The translations under genes were made by a program, and so were the position numbers. From Pocillopora verrucosa (lineage: Eukaryota; Cnidaria; Anthozoa; Scleractinia; Pocilloporidae), in the NCBI RefSeq assembly GCF_036669915.1, contig NC_089318.1:25356238-25420237 (forward strand): a DNA stretch of 64,000 nucleotides, written 5' to 3'. The notes under the pieces were generated by a model, which worked only from the letters and a program-made list of their open reading frames with translations, had not been told where the DNA came from and did not search any database. This document shows positions 32,562 through 42,806 of this stretch, piece after piece (the stretch's first letter is position 1; each line of letters starts with the position of its first letter).

Positions 32562-35500
32562 ATTGTGGGAGGAAGAAGACAAATAAACTAAAAGTTCATC
32601 CTTACAGACCTGTTTCGTGGTTGCCCACCCATCAGGGGATTTAGGAAAATTAAAGACTTAAATTAGAGATAGTTATGACTTGTTTAGTCTCAAGGATTGA
32701 TTATTTTCAAATTTGATCCATGGTTCAGTCTATCTTCAATTCTTATTAATTTCTTGGGGAAAGAGGGCTGCTGCAACGCGGAGTCGTTCGGCGTTTATAA
32801 GACTGGGGAAAACCAAAACTAAAGGTTGCGTCAATTAATGTCACTACAAATTGCTCAAAGTACTGTTAAGCAGATTCTTTAATGCTTGGCTATTCTATTC
32901 CTACTTCAGGTAGCGCAATTTTATTGCCGAAAAACCCATGGATATTACGCAATAAAAACCTTTAAGGAGAATGAAGCAAACAAATCGATGGTGTTGAAAG
33001 AAACATTCATCCTCCTCCACTTGGCCGGAAGTTCCAGGGTTACCCAGTTATGCCGGGCGTTTACCATCAAAGTATGTACCTAAGAAACGGCTTTTGATTA
33101 CATACAGAAAGGTTGGCTACAGGAACAGATAAAACACGTCCATATTTAGGAATCTTTTACTAGCGTGGCCATGGAACTTTGCACATCGTAGCAGTAGAGT
33201 GATCATGCCTTCAGGAGGCAACAATAAGCGTGCTGAGGAATTCATTGTTTTAAACTGAACGCAAGTTGAGCCTGCTACTATCTCAGTCAGTTTTTTTTTT
33301 ATTAACGAATAGTTATTGTCTACGATCCAATCTTGGGGTCCAAAGAATTTGGGGGGGGGGTCTACTTGATTTTAAGGGGGAAGGGAAGAGGGATTAGTCG
33401 TCGTTAACAGAGCATAAGGGAGGAGCTTGAGGAATTTGATTGTCAATGAAATTCCAATGAGGAAGAGTCAGAAAGCCTTAGGGAAGGGATTAAATGAATT
33501 TTAATGAACGATTCATTAAATAATTAACGCCAGTTTGTTGAAAAAAGAAACAAAGCATTAATCAACACAGCCGTGATGCTGATGTCAATAAACTAAACAG
33601 AATGTTTTTGTTTCAGCTCACAAAAACAGCCTTAGCGCTTGAGTATTTGCCCGGTGGGGACTTTGCTGGAGTTCTGCGAGCCCAGGGAGGAAAACTGAGT
33701 GAGGAACGCGCCAGGTACGATTTAAATGAAAAGAAGTTTCAACGCCTTGTGAAGGAAAACAGCTGAGCATCCCGGAAGTGTTTAAAATTGTTATCCTAAT
33801 CGTCACTCATGCTCATTAAATCTTTACCAACATACAGGCTTTTTCTATGCCGCTGTCAACGCATTCAGTTTTAAGTTTGCAGACGCGCCAGGTACGATTT
33901 AAATGAAAAGAAGTTTCAACGCCTTGTGAAGGAAAACAGCTGAGCATCCCGGAAGTGTTTAAAATTGTTATCCTAATCGTCACTCATGCTCATTAAATCT
34001 TTACCAACATACAGGCTTTTTCTATGCCGCTGTCAACGCATTCAGTTTTAAGTTTGCAGACGCGCCAGGTACGATTTAAATGAAAAGAAGTTTCAACGCC
34101 TTGTGAAGGAAAACAGCTGAGCATCCCGGAAGTGTTTAAAATTGTTATCCTAATCGTCACTCATGCTCATTAAATCTTTACCAACATACAGGCTTTTTCT
34201 ATGCCGCTGTCAACGCATTCAGTTTTAAGTTTGCAGACTTGCAGTTGCTTATTTTCTTCTGACTAAGACCCAGGTTACAACTTAGAAAGTCAATTAAAAG
34301 TATTCATACGACAACGTCTGGTATTTCAGGTTTTACGCCGTCGATATCGGCCTGGGATTGAAATATTTGAATTCGAAAAGAGTCATCCACAGGTATGTTT
34401 GTGGCATAACGTACTCTGGAATGTCTCATTCTGAAGAAAGATTTGTTTTTTCCCCGGTGTTTTGGAACCCTTTATAAAACAACACAGACGAACTTGATAA
34501 CCATAACAGTAACAACAGAGAAAATGACAACAACAACGATAACAATAACACTGACGACAAGAATAACAGGAACTAGAGGGATTATGGGAATGATAAAGAG
34601 AAATGTTTGAAAAATAACGCAGCCAGTATGCACCCATTTCTTTCCGATTGCTACAAGGATACAAAAAAATTTTCTCGTTCATTCCGGCTTAATTCCAATG
34701 TCGACTAACTTACCTTCCCTGTCTAACCAGCTTTCTTGATGCAAATTGGCTGAAACATAATGCACCACTAGCGGTCGAGAAAAAGAAAAAAAAACTTGTT
34801 TTTTGAAATCGAGGAGCCACAATTGACATGAGCGGTATGGGATTGGAATCGAGAAAGAACGGGTAGAAGATTTTCCATTGTAACAGAAAAATTGATGCAA
34901 ATCTGTTTTGCCCTGTAATGTACACTAAAAATGAGTGAAAGAAGTTTTTGCCAACTTATTTCATCAGAGATCTAAAACCGGAAAATATTCTGGTAACCTC
35001 AAATGGCCACCTGAAGCTGTCAGACTTCGGTCTGAGCGAATTTGTCGGCTTTGCAGTCACTGGAGTATGTGGAACTTATCCATATATGGCGCCTGAGGTA
35101 TAAGGCTTGTAGCAGATTACCCTGAAAAGTCTTTGTTCAAATCGCTACTGTTTTTTTCTCACTAATTATTTATCTTCTCTATAGGTTTTTAAGAAAGTTC
35201 TTCTTTCTTCTCCTCCTTCTCTGAGGGTAAAATGTATTCCTATAATCTTCCGCTATGGTCAATCTTAAATCAAGGCATTGTCAAACGAGACCCAACAATT
35301 TTCTCGACAATAAAGGGGTGGGTAACCTCTCTGCTTGTCATGAGAATCTGAAAAATTACGATAAAAAACATTTTTTATGCCTCTCCGCCCTCAGTTTCGG
35401 ACAACAAATAAAGTAGAAAGACCCCCCTACTACACGATCCTGACCGCGCCCTTGTTAATACACTGATGTTTCAACCAAGCTCACGCAGTTGAATTTGTTA

Positions 35501-38419
35501 ATACACTTTTTGCAATGCCAATAAACTCCACTTAATCTGTTACAGATGATCATGGGAGAGTCTTATACTTACTCTGTGGACTGGTGGTCCTTTGGCGTGA
35601 CTTTATTCCTGATGCTGACCGGCAAGGTTTGTACAAATAATATTGCAACAACTCACAAATTGCAAATATGTTTACATTTGTACACAATAACTCGCCCTTC
35701 GGAAGGACACAAATGCTTATGAATCAAACTTTTGACAATGAAGTAATCATTAATTGCCATTACCTTTCGTCCCGTGGGAATAGGACACCCGCCTATGGCA
35801 AACGTGGTAAGGGGAGACTCCACCCGAAAAGGGGATCTGTTTTAGTCTTCAGATATCCCAAAGGTCACAGAACAAATTACATCAAAGGGACAATCAAAGA
35901 GTTTGGAAATATTTTACCACCGAGAGATTTGGAAGACAATTAAACTTCCACTCTGATATAAATCATCAGCCCATTTCAATAGTTTAGAAAGACGTTGAGT
36001 GATAAATTAAATATTTTCATTTTTCTGCTTATCAGCTACCATTTTATGGTAAAGACAAGAGACAACTTTTCGAAAACATCGTATACACAACGCCTGATAT
36101 CCCCAATTGGCTTGGGAGAGAGACCAGAGATTGCCTTTTCAAGGTCAGCCAACGAAATCCAAAGTTATTCGATTTAAGTAAATAACTTTCTTCTAAGACA
36201 AGTGAGGATGTCCTCTTTTGTTTTAAATGATACCGATTTTCTCAAAACTATCATACATAACCTCTGACAATTGATCTCCTTCTGCCCCACTGCAAAATTA
36301 AGTTTGATTAAAAACATTGGCATTTAACATGCACGGGGGAATCATAGAATTGCTTCGGTAAATTTGACGCAAAAATCACCAAGATTCCGGTTCAAGAGGA
36401 ACTACAAGAAATTTACAGATCAATATTTTCAAATTTTTCAAGCTGTAACTGACACCCTGAGGTGTGTACTCAACAAAATTTAAAATAAACGTTATGAACG
36501 AACCAAAATTAACTGAAACCAAAATAAAAAATTAGATCATTGAGGTTTGCGGATCACAAACTTTTGCGATGAACTAGAAGGACCCAATGTAATTTGCACA
36601 ACAAGTTTAAACAACTCTTTTTAAAGTATTTCTAAATTAATATTTTTGGCAAACACTGTAGAGGAAATAGTGCACTTCATTTTTTAAGTCAGGTATTTCA
36701 ATTTTAACGAAACAAATCTTTTATTTCTGTATAAGCAGCTTCTCCAAAAATGCCCGGATGTGAGGCTTGGCGTTGACAATTTTCAATACCATCCGTTCTT
36801 CAGCTGTCTTCAGTCTTCAGAACCTCTCGCAATTGCATGTGGTCCATCCGCGGTAAATACGACAGCAGAGAATGAGGTATGCTGATATCAGAGTCGATAG
36901 ATCCAAAGTCAGTCCATTTGACTGTAAGGGTTTCATGGCAGACAGTGCTTCCTGAAAATTGCATCTTCTCTACTTCTTTGTAGATTAACTACATCTCTGG
37001 ATTTTCATCTTTACTGTCAGACGATGCAAATATCATCATTGCGGTAAGTGTAAAATTCTCTTATTAAAAGATAAAACAAAAATATATTCAAAGCCGGGCC
37101 CCTTTTTTTACCTCTTTGGAAACGATTTAAATGAAAATTTTAAATTAAATTTTTAGCCTTAATAATTGTTTCTCTGCTCAACTTGACTCAACTTGACGCC
37201 ACAAGTGTTACAAAAAAAACTTTTCGACAAAGCTTCAAAAGAAAAATAGATAAGGTAATAAGCACCGATGAAAATATCAAACGAAAACAAATGAGAACCA
37301 AAAGTAAAGTGATAAATTTTACGGGTCAGAAGCGCGGAAAAACAACGATGATCAAGTCACATGCAATAACTTTAAGTATTTAATTTGATTGGTTGAGAAA
37401 GTAGGGCAAGTTTCCTTGGCAACAAACCTTGTGCAACTTTGAACTGCCGATCACCACTTTGAATTAGAAGTGGTAAATATCCAGTTTAAAGTGGCTATTG
37501 CCAATTTAAAGTCGCGATCGCCAGTTCCAAAAAATGTGTCTATAGCAAAGCTCTAAATAAGCATTGTATTGTTCGGTTGCGAAAGTGGCCACCTACTCTT
37601 TTCCCTGGCTTACACGCTCTGCCCACCGACGAACATCTAAAAACAAAAAAACTAACAATGACAAGTCTACTATTCACCATAAGACAATATGCTACAAATA
37701 CAAACGAACCGAAACAAACATACGCCACGTTCTACAGAAATACCATACAACATGCGTACCAAAGTTTACATAGAACTTCAACGTCGAGCTGTGGTTGGAA
37801 TATTTGCCTTTAAGTTATTTCACACACTCATAGTTCATCAACCCATCCAATAACTCATTTGTTTATCTCGTTATTAAATCAATACGTTTTTCGAATTTGT
37901 CTTTTTATCATGTTCTAGGATGACGCTCTTTCAAATTAATTACCACTGAGTTTGGGGGTTTTTCAAACCTATGTCAAAAAAGATGTGAACTTATCAATGT
38001 AAGTGAAAAGCAATTTTATTGAAACAAATGCATCTTCACTGGTTCTGTATGGATGCAAAAATAGTCTTATATCGCACATAAACCGACCTGTTTTCCAATG
38101 AGTAGCTCAAGTGTTTCACCTCTCACACCCTAACTGAGTCAGTTTGTATATTTTCCACATCGTTCTCTATAAGTTTCCTATTGCACTGGCAAGGAAAATT
38201 TTTAATGAAAATCAACTGACTGAGTGCAGCTTGTTGTGAAATCACACGCGTGATTTCAAAATTGAACGAGCGACGACTGATGAATGAGTGAAATACGAAT
38301 GAAATAATCATAATGTTCGTAACAAAAACTGCATTGATTATTGAGCTTTAGCTTTAGCTTGTGGTAACTCATAGAAAGTTTTTTTTCTTCTTTTCAGATG
38401 TTCAACTGAACTTAATAAA
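21995..38419 (+). CDS. IQ-array AGC-type protein kinase, copy 2 (complete)
   Basis: This is the best gene model in the window. Exons are 21995-22086 (start), 22401-22446, IQ exons 23489-23545, 24060-24125, 25178-25234, 25742-25807, 26212-26268, 27238-27294, 27811-27876, 28757-28813, 29328-29393, 30463-30519, 30800-30856 and 31150-31206, then kinase exons 32329-32460, 32910-33071, 33617-33714, 34330-34392, 34968-35097, 35546-35626, 36036-36143, 36739-36876, tail exon 36984-37043 and last exon 38398-38409. The start ATG has A at -3 and G at +4. All junction phases agree, giving about 616 residues. It probably acts as a calmodulin-tuned Ser/Thr kinase (inference). All catalytic motifs are intact. 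An alternative start at 21942 would need a 41-nt intron. Confidence 0.75.
22935..22990 (+). pseudogene. Decayed first IQ exon, copy 2
   Basis: The frame [15 protein letters not shown] followed by TGA is IQ-like. The acceptor that should read CTCCTGACAG is CTCCTGACAA, and the donor side is lost. The same damage is present in copy 3 at about 48545-48600, so it predates that duplication. Confidence 0.6.
23489..31206 (+). repeat. IQ-exon array of copy 2 (12 intact exons)
   Basis: The order by exon type is A B A B A A B A B A D E. Broken type C exons lie at 24941 (TAG in codon 6) and 25866 (stop after HLH). A type C exon at 30222 is open for 23 codons but lacks a GT donor. Adjacent modules at 27238/27811 and 28757/29328 are near-identical with a period of about 1518 bp. 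Copy 1 has only one of them. Every intact exon has phase 0 at both ends, so gain or loss keeps the frame. Confidence 0.8.
31677..31685 (+). CDS. Candidate 9-nt micro-exon (Arg-Asn-Gln), copy 2
   Basis: This has the same sequence and splice signals as the candidate at 6487-6495 (ATTAGCAG before, GTTAGT after). Its conservation in three copies does not by itself prove use, because the surrounding intron is also well conserved. Confidence 0.3.
32329..37043 (+). CDS. AGC kinase domain exons of copy 2
   Basis: The domain order and motifs are the same as in copy 1. Differences are YYAIKTF for [14 protein letters not shown] for [14 protein letters not shown] for GDFSGVL, SKRVIHRD for [18 protein letters not shown] for [14 protein letters not shown] for CLLK and CLQSSEP for CLPSSEP. 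These are conservative and keep the lysine, HRD, DFG and APE. The intron after the third kinase exon carries the 177-bp triplication. Confidence 0.85.
32477..32564. repeat. TA microsatellite, kinase intron 1, copy 2
   Basis: This is the same position as in copy 1 with a different length. It ends in GTATGTATGTATATTG and is followed by the conserved foldback-edge sequence. Confidence 0.85.
33706..34237. repeat. 177-bp direct repeat, three units, copy 2 only
   Basis: CGCGCCAGGTACGATTTAAA recurs at a 177-base period (first G of the GG at 33714, 33891 and 34068). Each unit holds the last bases of the third kinase exon, its donor and 160-odd intron bases. Units 1 and 3 of the cluster have a single copy. 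The internal junctions put TTTGCAG directly before ACGCGCCAG and GTACGA, so each could serve as a 9-nt in-frame micro-exon (33883-33891 and 34060-34068). Confidence 0.9.
38398..38419 (+). terminator. Four-codon terminal exon and polyadenylation signal, copy 2
   Basis: The acceptor CTTCTTTTCAG precedes ATG TTC AAC TGA, with AATAAA at 38414-38419. It closes the copy 2 frame in phase. Confidence 0.6.
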
Positions 38420-38750
38420 AGATACTTTCGATCGAACTTATCAATATGTGTGTCTTGTTTGTTTGTCACACTAATAACTATCCATTACGTGAGATTCTCC
38501 TTCTCCAATCAAAACTTATGGCAAATAACAACTCCCTGGAGAAACTTTAAAAACAGGGAGCCTTGGAACGTAGAGTAGAATCAAGTTGCTGCTAATAACA
38601 GGGACTTCTTCTTATCCAGCGTGTGTCAAGCTGCCGATCAGTTGAGACAAGCAAATAGTGGGCAGGCGAAATTGGCGAAAGTATAACAACATTTTTCCCT
38701 GAAAACAGCTACGCGTCTTGCTTGAAGTGCTTGAGAACGAGTTGTGTGCC

Positions 38751-39068
38751 ATGAATCAACGGTTATTGCGCGTAATGGCTAACGTAAAATTAGACTTCTC
38801 TTCGTTCAAGCGTTTTCTTGCGAGAATTCATAGACTAGAAAATAAATATTTGTCTCTGCGACAATGGTTGGAAAATAAGATGGCTACTTGCCACCGACCC
38901 CGCGACATACACTGTGGTCCAACAAGAAGAAACGACGAACTTAAATTCCACGAAAATCGAAAGCTTGTATTTGCCACCATGCAATTATTTTGCGCTCGCG
39001 AAAGTGGATTTCAGAGACTTTCAAACCCCTTTCGCAGACTCACTTGGGTAGGTAGGTCTGAGGGTTGA
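38751..39068 (+). CDS. Unidentified ORF, copy 2
   Basis: This is the counterpart of 13198-13515 with a few substitutions (for example RPRD for RPPD). Upstream, the frame extends through LRVLLEVLENELCA, and a preceding open stretch at 38602-38680 ends before GTATAA. The 28 bases between would be too short for a normal intron. No family was recognised. Confidence 0.35.
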   Translation: MNQRLLRVMANVKLDFSSFKRFLARIHRLENKYLSLRQWLENKMATCHRPRDIHCGPTRRNDELKFHENRKLVFATMQLFCARESGFQRLSNPFRRLTWVGRSEG

Positions 39069-40187
39069 TTCAAGTAAACGAGGATAAACTTGTTAGTATT
39101 AATTTCGGGCAAGTTTACCTTCTCACTCGAATGAACCCTAACTAATACAGGTTCCTAGCAAATCAACCCAAAAGAATGTTGGGACCTTAAACACTGAAAT
39201 ATTTGTTGTTGTTGTTGTTGTGATGGACAATTTTTACTGTTTGGTCTATTTCAGGTTCCGCTGGTTAAAGGTACCTTCAACTACAGTGCTTAGTATCTTC
39301 AAGCTTTGCTTAAATTTCTATGGAAATCTTGATACATGTATATGGCTGTAATAGCTTTATATAAACCTTAAGGCAAAAACCGATTCAGAAAAAAAACAAT
39401 TGTAAAAACATTTTGGGAAAACGTTTTAAAGGTGTATCAACTTGAACGTAAATGTAACACCTAAAAACTTGTTTACAGATAACAACCTCGTTCATGTTAG
39501 ATAAAGAAATGTGATAATGATTTCAAGACATCACTGATTAAAAAAAATTACTTTTAAGCTACTTCAAACAATTCATTAAAGATCAAAACAATGCAAAGTC
39601 TTTTTTCTTCGGCGTGTCCAAAATCCTAATAGCTCATAAGAGTATTTAAGACAAATAGAGAATCAACTTATAAAAAAAAAAAAATCCGTACGGGCTCTTG
39701 AAGGCTCTTTCGCTTCTCCTGCTCTCTTACAGAGGACTCTTACAGAGATTTTATAGGTAGCCTTGTGGTTTCAGTTCCAAATGTCAACGTTTGCAAGCAA
39801 CTTTTTACTTCCTTGGGTTTCATATTTTCTATGATACAGCTCCAATTCTCACTGCCTTAACTGAAACGTAAAAAAGGCATAATTTAGAGAGAATCGTGGA
39901 GTTCACATAAAATTTTTCATTCGGCTTTACGACATGAAACGATAAACTACCCAACAATTATTATAGCAGAAATTTATGTTTTACTCCTATCAAATTATAG
40001 AAGAAAAAGTCTGTGTCCAATTAATTTTAAAGCATCTCAATTTCTTCAAGAAAAAAGAAACTCCTAAACTCTACACAGCAAGAGAACAACAAAAGCATTT
40101 ATGATCAAATATATTTCTATAATTTGGATTTAAAGTTACTTTGCATTGCGTAAATGTTATGAAAAGAGTAATTACATGGGTCGGCAA
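39069..40187. other. Non-coding interval, copy 2
   Basis: This is the counterpart of 13516-14580, including the (TTG)n run near 39205 and the diverged duplicate segment (about 39200-39310). No gene was seen. Confidence 0.6.
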
Positions 40188-40754
40188 CTAATTGTTCTTG
40201 AAATCAAGTTTGACGTCGTCACTAATGAGTACAAATGGCGCCCAGTACTTCTCCTCCTTGAAGGTTTCAGAATCTCTCATACACTTCATGGCTTGATTGA
40301 GAGCTTCAGTTGCCTTCTTGCCTTTAACAAGTGCATCGCAGAAGAAACTCATGAACTCCAGGGTTCCCTCGTCACCTATCGTCCACAAGGCCACGACAGA
40401 TCTAGCGCCAGCACCCAAGAATGTTCGGGCGATGCCGACCACACCTTCGGCAATAACCTCCCCACGAGCACTGTGACAACAGCTTAGAACAACCAGTCGC
40501 GCCCGCAGCCCAGCTTCCATGACATCTTTCATCGTTGGTCGATAGTCCTTCTCTTGAGGCTGAGGGGTTTCTCTTGTGGTGTTTGGTGCCAGGATAGCTT
40601 CACCAGTTTCCATTTTACCATGCACTGCAATATGTATTAAAGCCACTGCTAAAAGTCGTTTAACACTTGTTCTAATTTTCGTATCATTTACCATCAGCCG
40701 GGAACCATTTGTCGGACATAACCGCCGATGGTATTCTGAGATTGAAGCGGGCAA
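40188..40754 (-). pseudogene. CHAT-domain fragment, copy 2
   Basis: This is nearly identical to the copy at 14629-15195. The one residue change I saw is FPTNG to CPTNG. The His (HIAVHG) and Cys (LSCCHSARG) motifs are intact. No TPR exons accompany it. It lies head-to-head with the COR exon of the second LRRK relic. Confidence 0.75.
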
Positions 40755-41507
40755 AAACGAGTTCGTGTCGCACTTATCGTCGTACTGTTCTTCAAGTACA
40801 AGTTTTCAATCCGCTGATATCTCGATAGGAACACCACAAGGGACTTCATCTTTGGCTGCTTCTACAAGTAAACATCCTACAGATGGTACCTCCGCAGAGA
40901 GCAGGGGTGACAAACCACGAAGTAAAACACCGCACTTTCCCAACAGCCCGTTCGTGAAGGAGTTCCCCGTCGATTGTCTTCCGGAGTTACCTACAGATCT
41001 GACGACGCTGATGGACGACAATTTCCTTCACTGCTGGAAATCTGGCGTTTGCCTTCGTCACCCATGGTTGTTCCTCCTGCTGCACTGCGTCGCCGACACT
41101 GGATCTGATCAACAGTTGATTCGAACGGAAGTAAGCCCTTGCCGTCAGGGTTGGAGGGTTTTGAGTTTCGCGGTGGACCACATCGACACGCTCATTCGCA
41201 AATGGTACCAAGAGTTACCGACGATGGATGGACAGCAACCCAAAGTCAGGCAGCTTGTTCCCTGTATGATGTGCGAAAGACTCGGCCTTGCAACCTCGTC
41301 ATCATCATCGTAAACTTTATTAATGTGTCTTGAATATCTGGCCGACGGGGTTAAAAACTCCTCTACTAATAGGGGACACTTAATAAAGTTAATAACCTAC
41401 TAAATATTTTCTATTGAACTATTAAAAAAAAGCCTGATAATATATTTAACAATATAATATAGTTAAAAAACATATTAACTATCAACTGATGGGATAAATG
41501 ATTAAAA

Positions 41508-42806
41508 AATAAAGATTACGAATTATAAAGGATGCAATTAGAACGATTGTCGTCTTCTACCATTACGCTCAAATTAAATTTACGGATACGATTTTTAAAA
41601 CTAAATAATGATGGGAGGGTTCTAAATTCGCTTGTTAGCTTATTCCACAACTTTGGTCCCAAGTAGGTGAGGGAATATTTGCCATATTTCTAGGTCCTAA
41701 ATCTGAGGATGGCAAACTCCGCCACCCTTAAGTTGTAGGGTGAACAATGCGTGAGAAATAGCTCACACACTATGGTGTAGCAAAGTTTGTGTTTATATAT
41801 ACGGATAGTAATATCTTGTAGTCTTCTGTTCTGAAGCGTCGTTAGATCACTCTTGTCCAGTAATGCTTGGTAGCTCGATTGCTTATCTAGGAAAACTGCG
41901 CGTAGTGCTCTTTCTTGAATCCGTTCGAGCTTTCTTTTATCAGTATCACTACAGAAATGCCAAGTCAGGTGGCAATAGGTTAAGTAAGGCAATATGGTTG
42001 ATTTACACAGAGTTAATTTAGCATTGGTAGGGATAAGTTTTTTAAGCCTCAACATTACGCCTACCTTTCGACTCGCCTTCTTACATATTTTACATTTTTT
42101 TACTTTACATATATTACATTTTAAGTCTCTTAATTTTTTAGCGCCTACTTATTTATATTCTTTCATTTCTCTTAGGCTCCCATCTAAATATAATTTAAGG
42201 AATTCTAGTGATAACCTTTTGCCTAGTTATCCGCGTTTTAAATCTATAGCTACACTAGGTGATCGTTCTTTTACCAGTGCCACACTGAAACTGTGGAATG
42301 CGTAACCATTTGACATAGGAAGCGCCAGCACAGTTAATATTTTTAAAGCCGAGCTAAAAACTCACCTTTTTCGTCATGCATTGTTAGCATATATAGTTGT
42401 TTTTATTATTGTGAGTTTACTTTTAATTGTAATTTTAGCTTTTTAACCTTTTTATTTTGTTTTTAATCTTGTCATGCGCATTTGAACATTTTATGGAATT
42501 TGCGCATTATTAATTTCCCATTATTATTATTATTATTATTTCATTAATGTGAGTGTTAAAATTCAATTGTTCGTCTATGGTAACTCCTAGCAAATTAAGA
42601 CATTCAGAAGTTTCAATGGTGTTTCGTCGAAAGTGTAATCGAATCTTACTATCTGTACAGTTATGCTTTAAAGTCATAGTTTGATATTTGCTCAGGTTTC
42701 CTTTTAGCAGATTGCTGGCATTTTATTCGGAGGCCCTATTGGCATTCCTCATAAGATTGGTGTTAGCCATTTTCAGGTCCCCCGTTGTTTCATACATTTG
42801 ATGGTC
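41508..42806 (-). mobile_element. 5'-truncated LINE (minus strand), copy 2
   Basis: This is the same element at the same relative place as 15950-17248 (LRLKKLIP, LPYLTYCHLTWHF, an in-frame TAG after LRFRT). It was therefore present before the units duplicated. Confidence 0.75.
42098..42541 (+). mobile_element. Nested LINE 3' fragment with (ATT)n tail, copy 2
   Basis: This is the counterpart of 16540-16983. It splits the minus-strand LINE at the same point and ends in (ATT)n near 42521-42541. Confidence 0.7.

Noticed and set aside
38681..38708. 28-base intron in the unknown ORF of unit 2
   Set aside because: It has GT..AG ends and fitting phase, but is too short for a normal animal intron.
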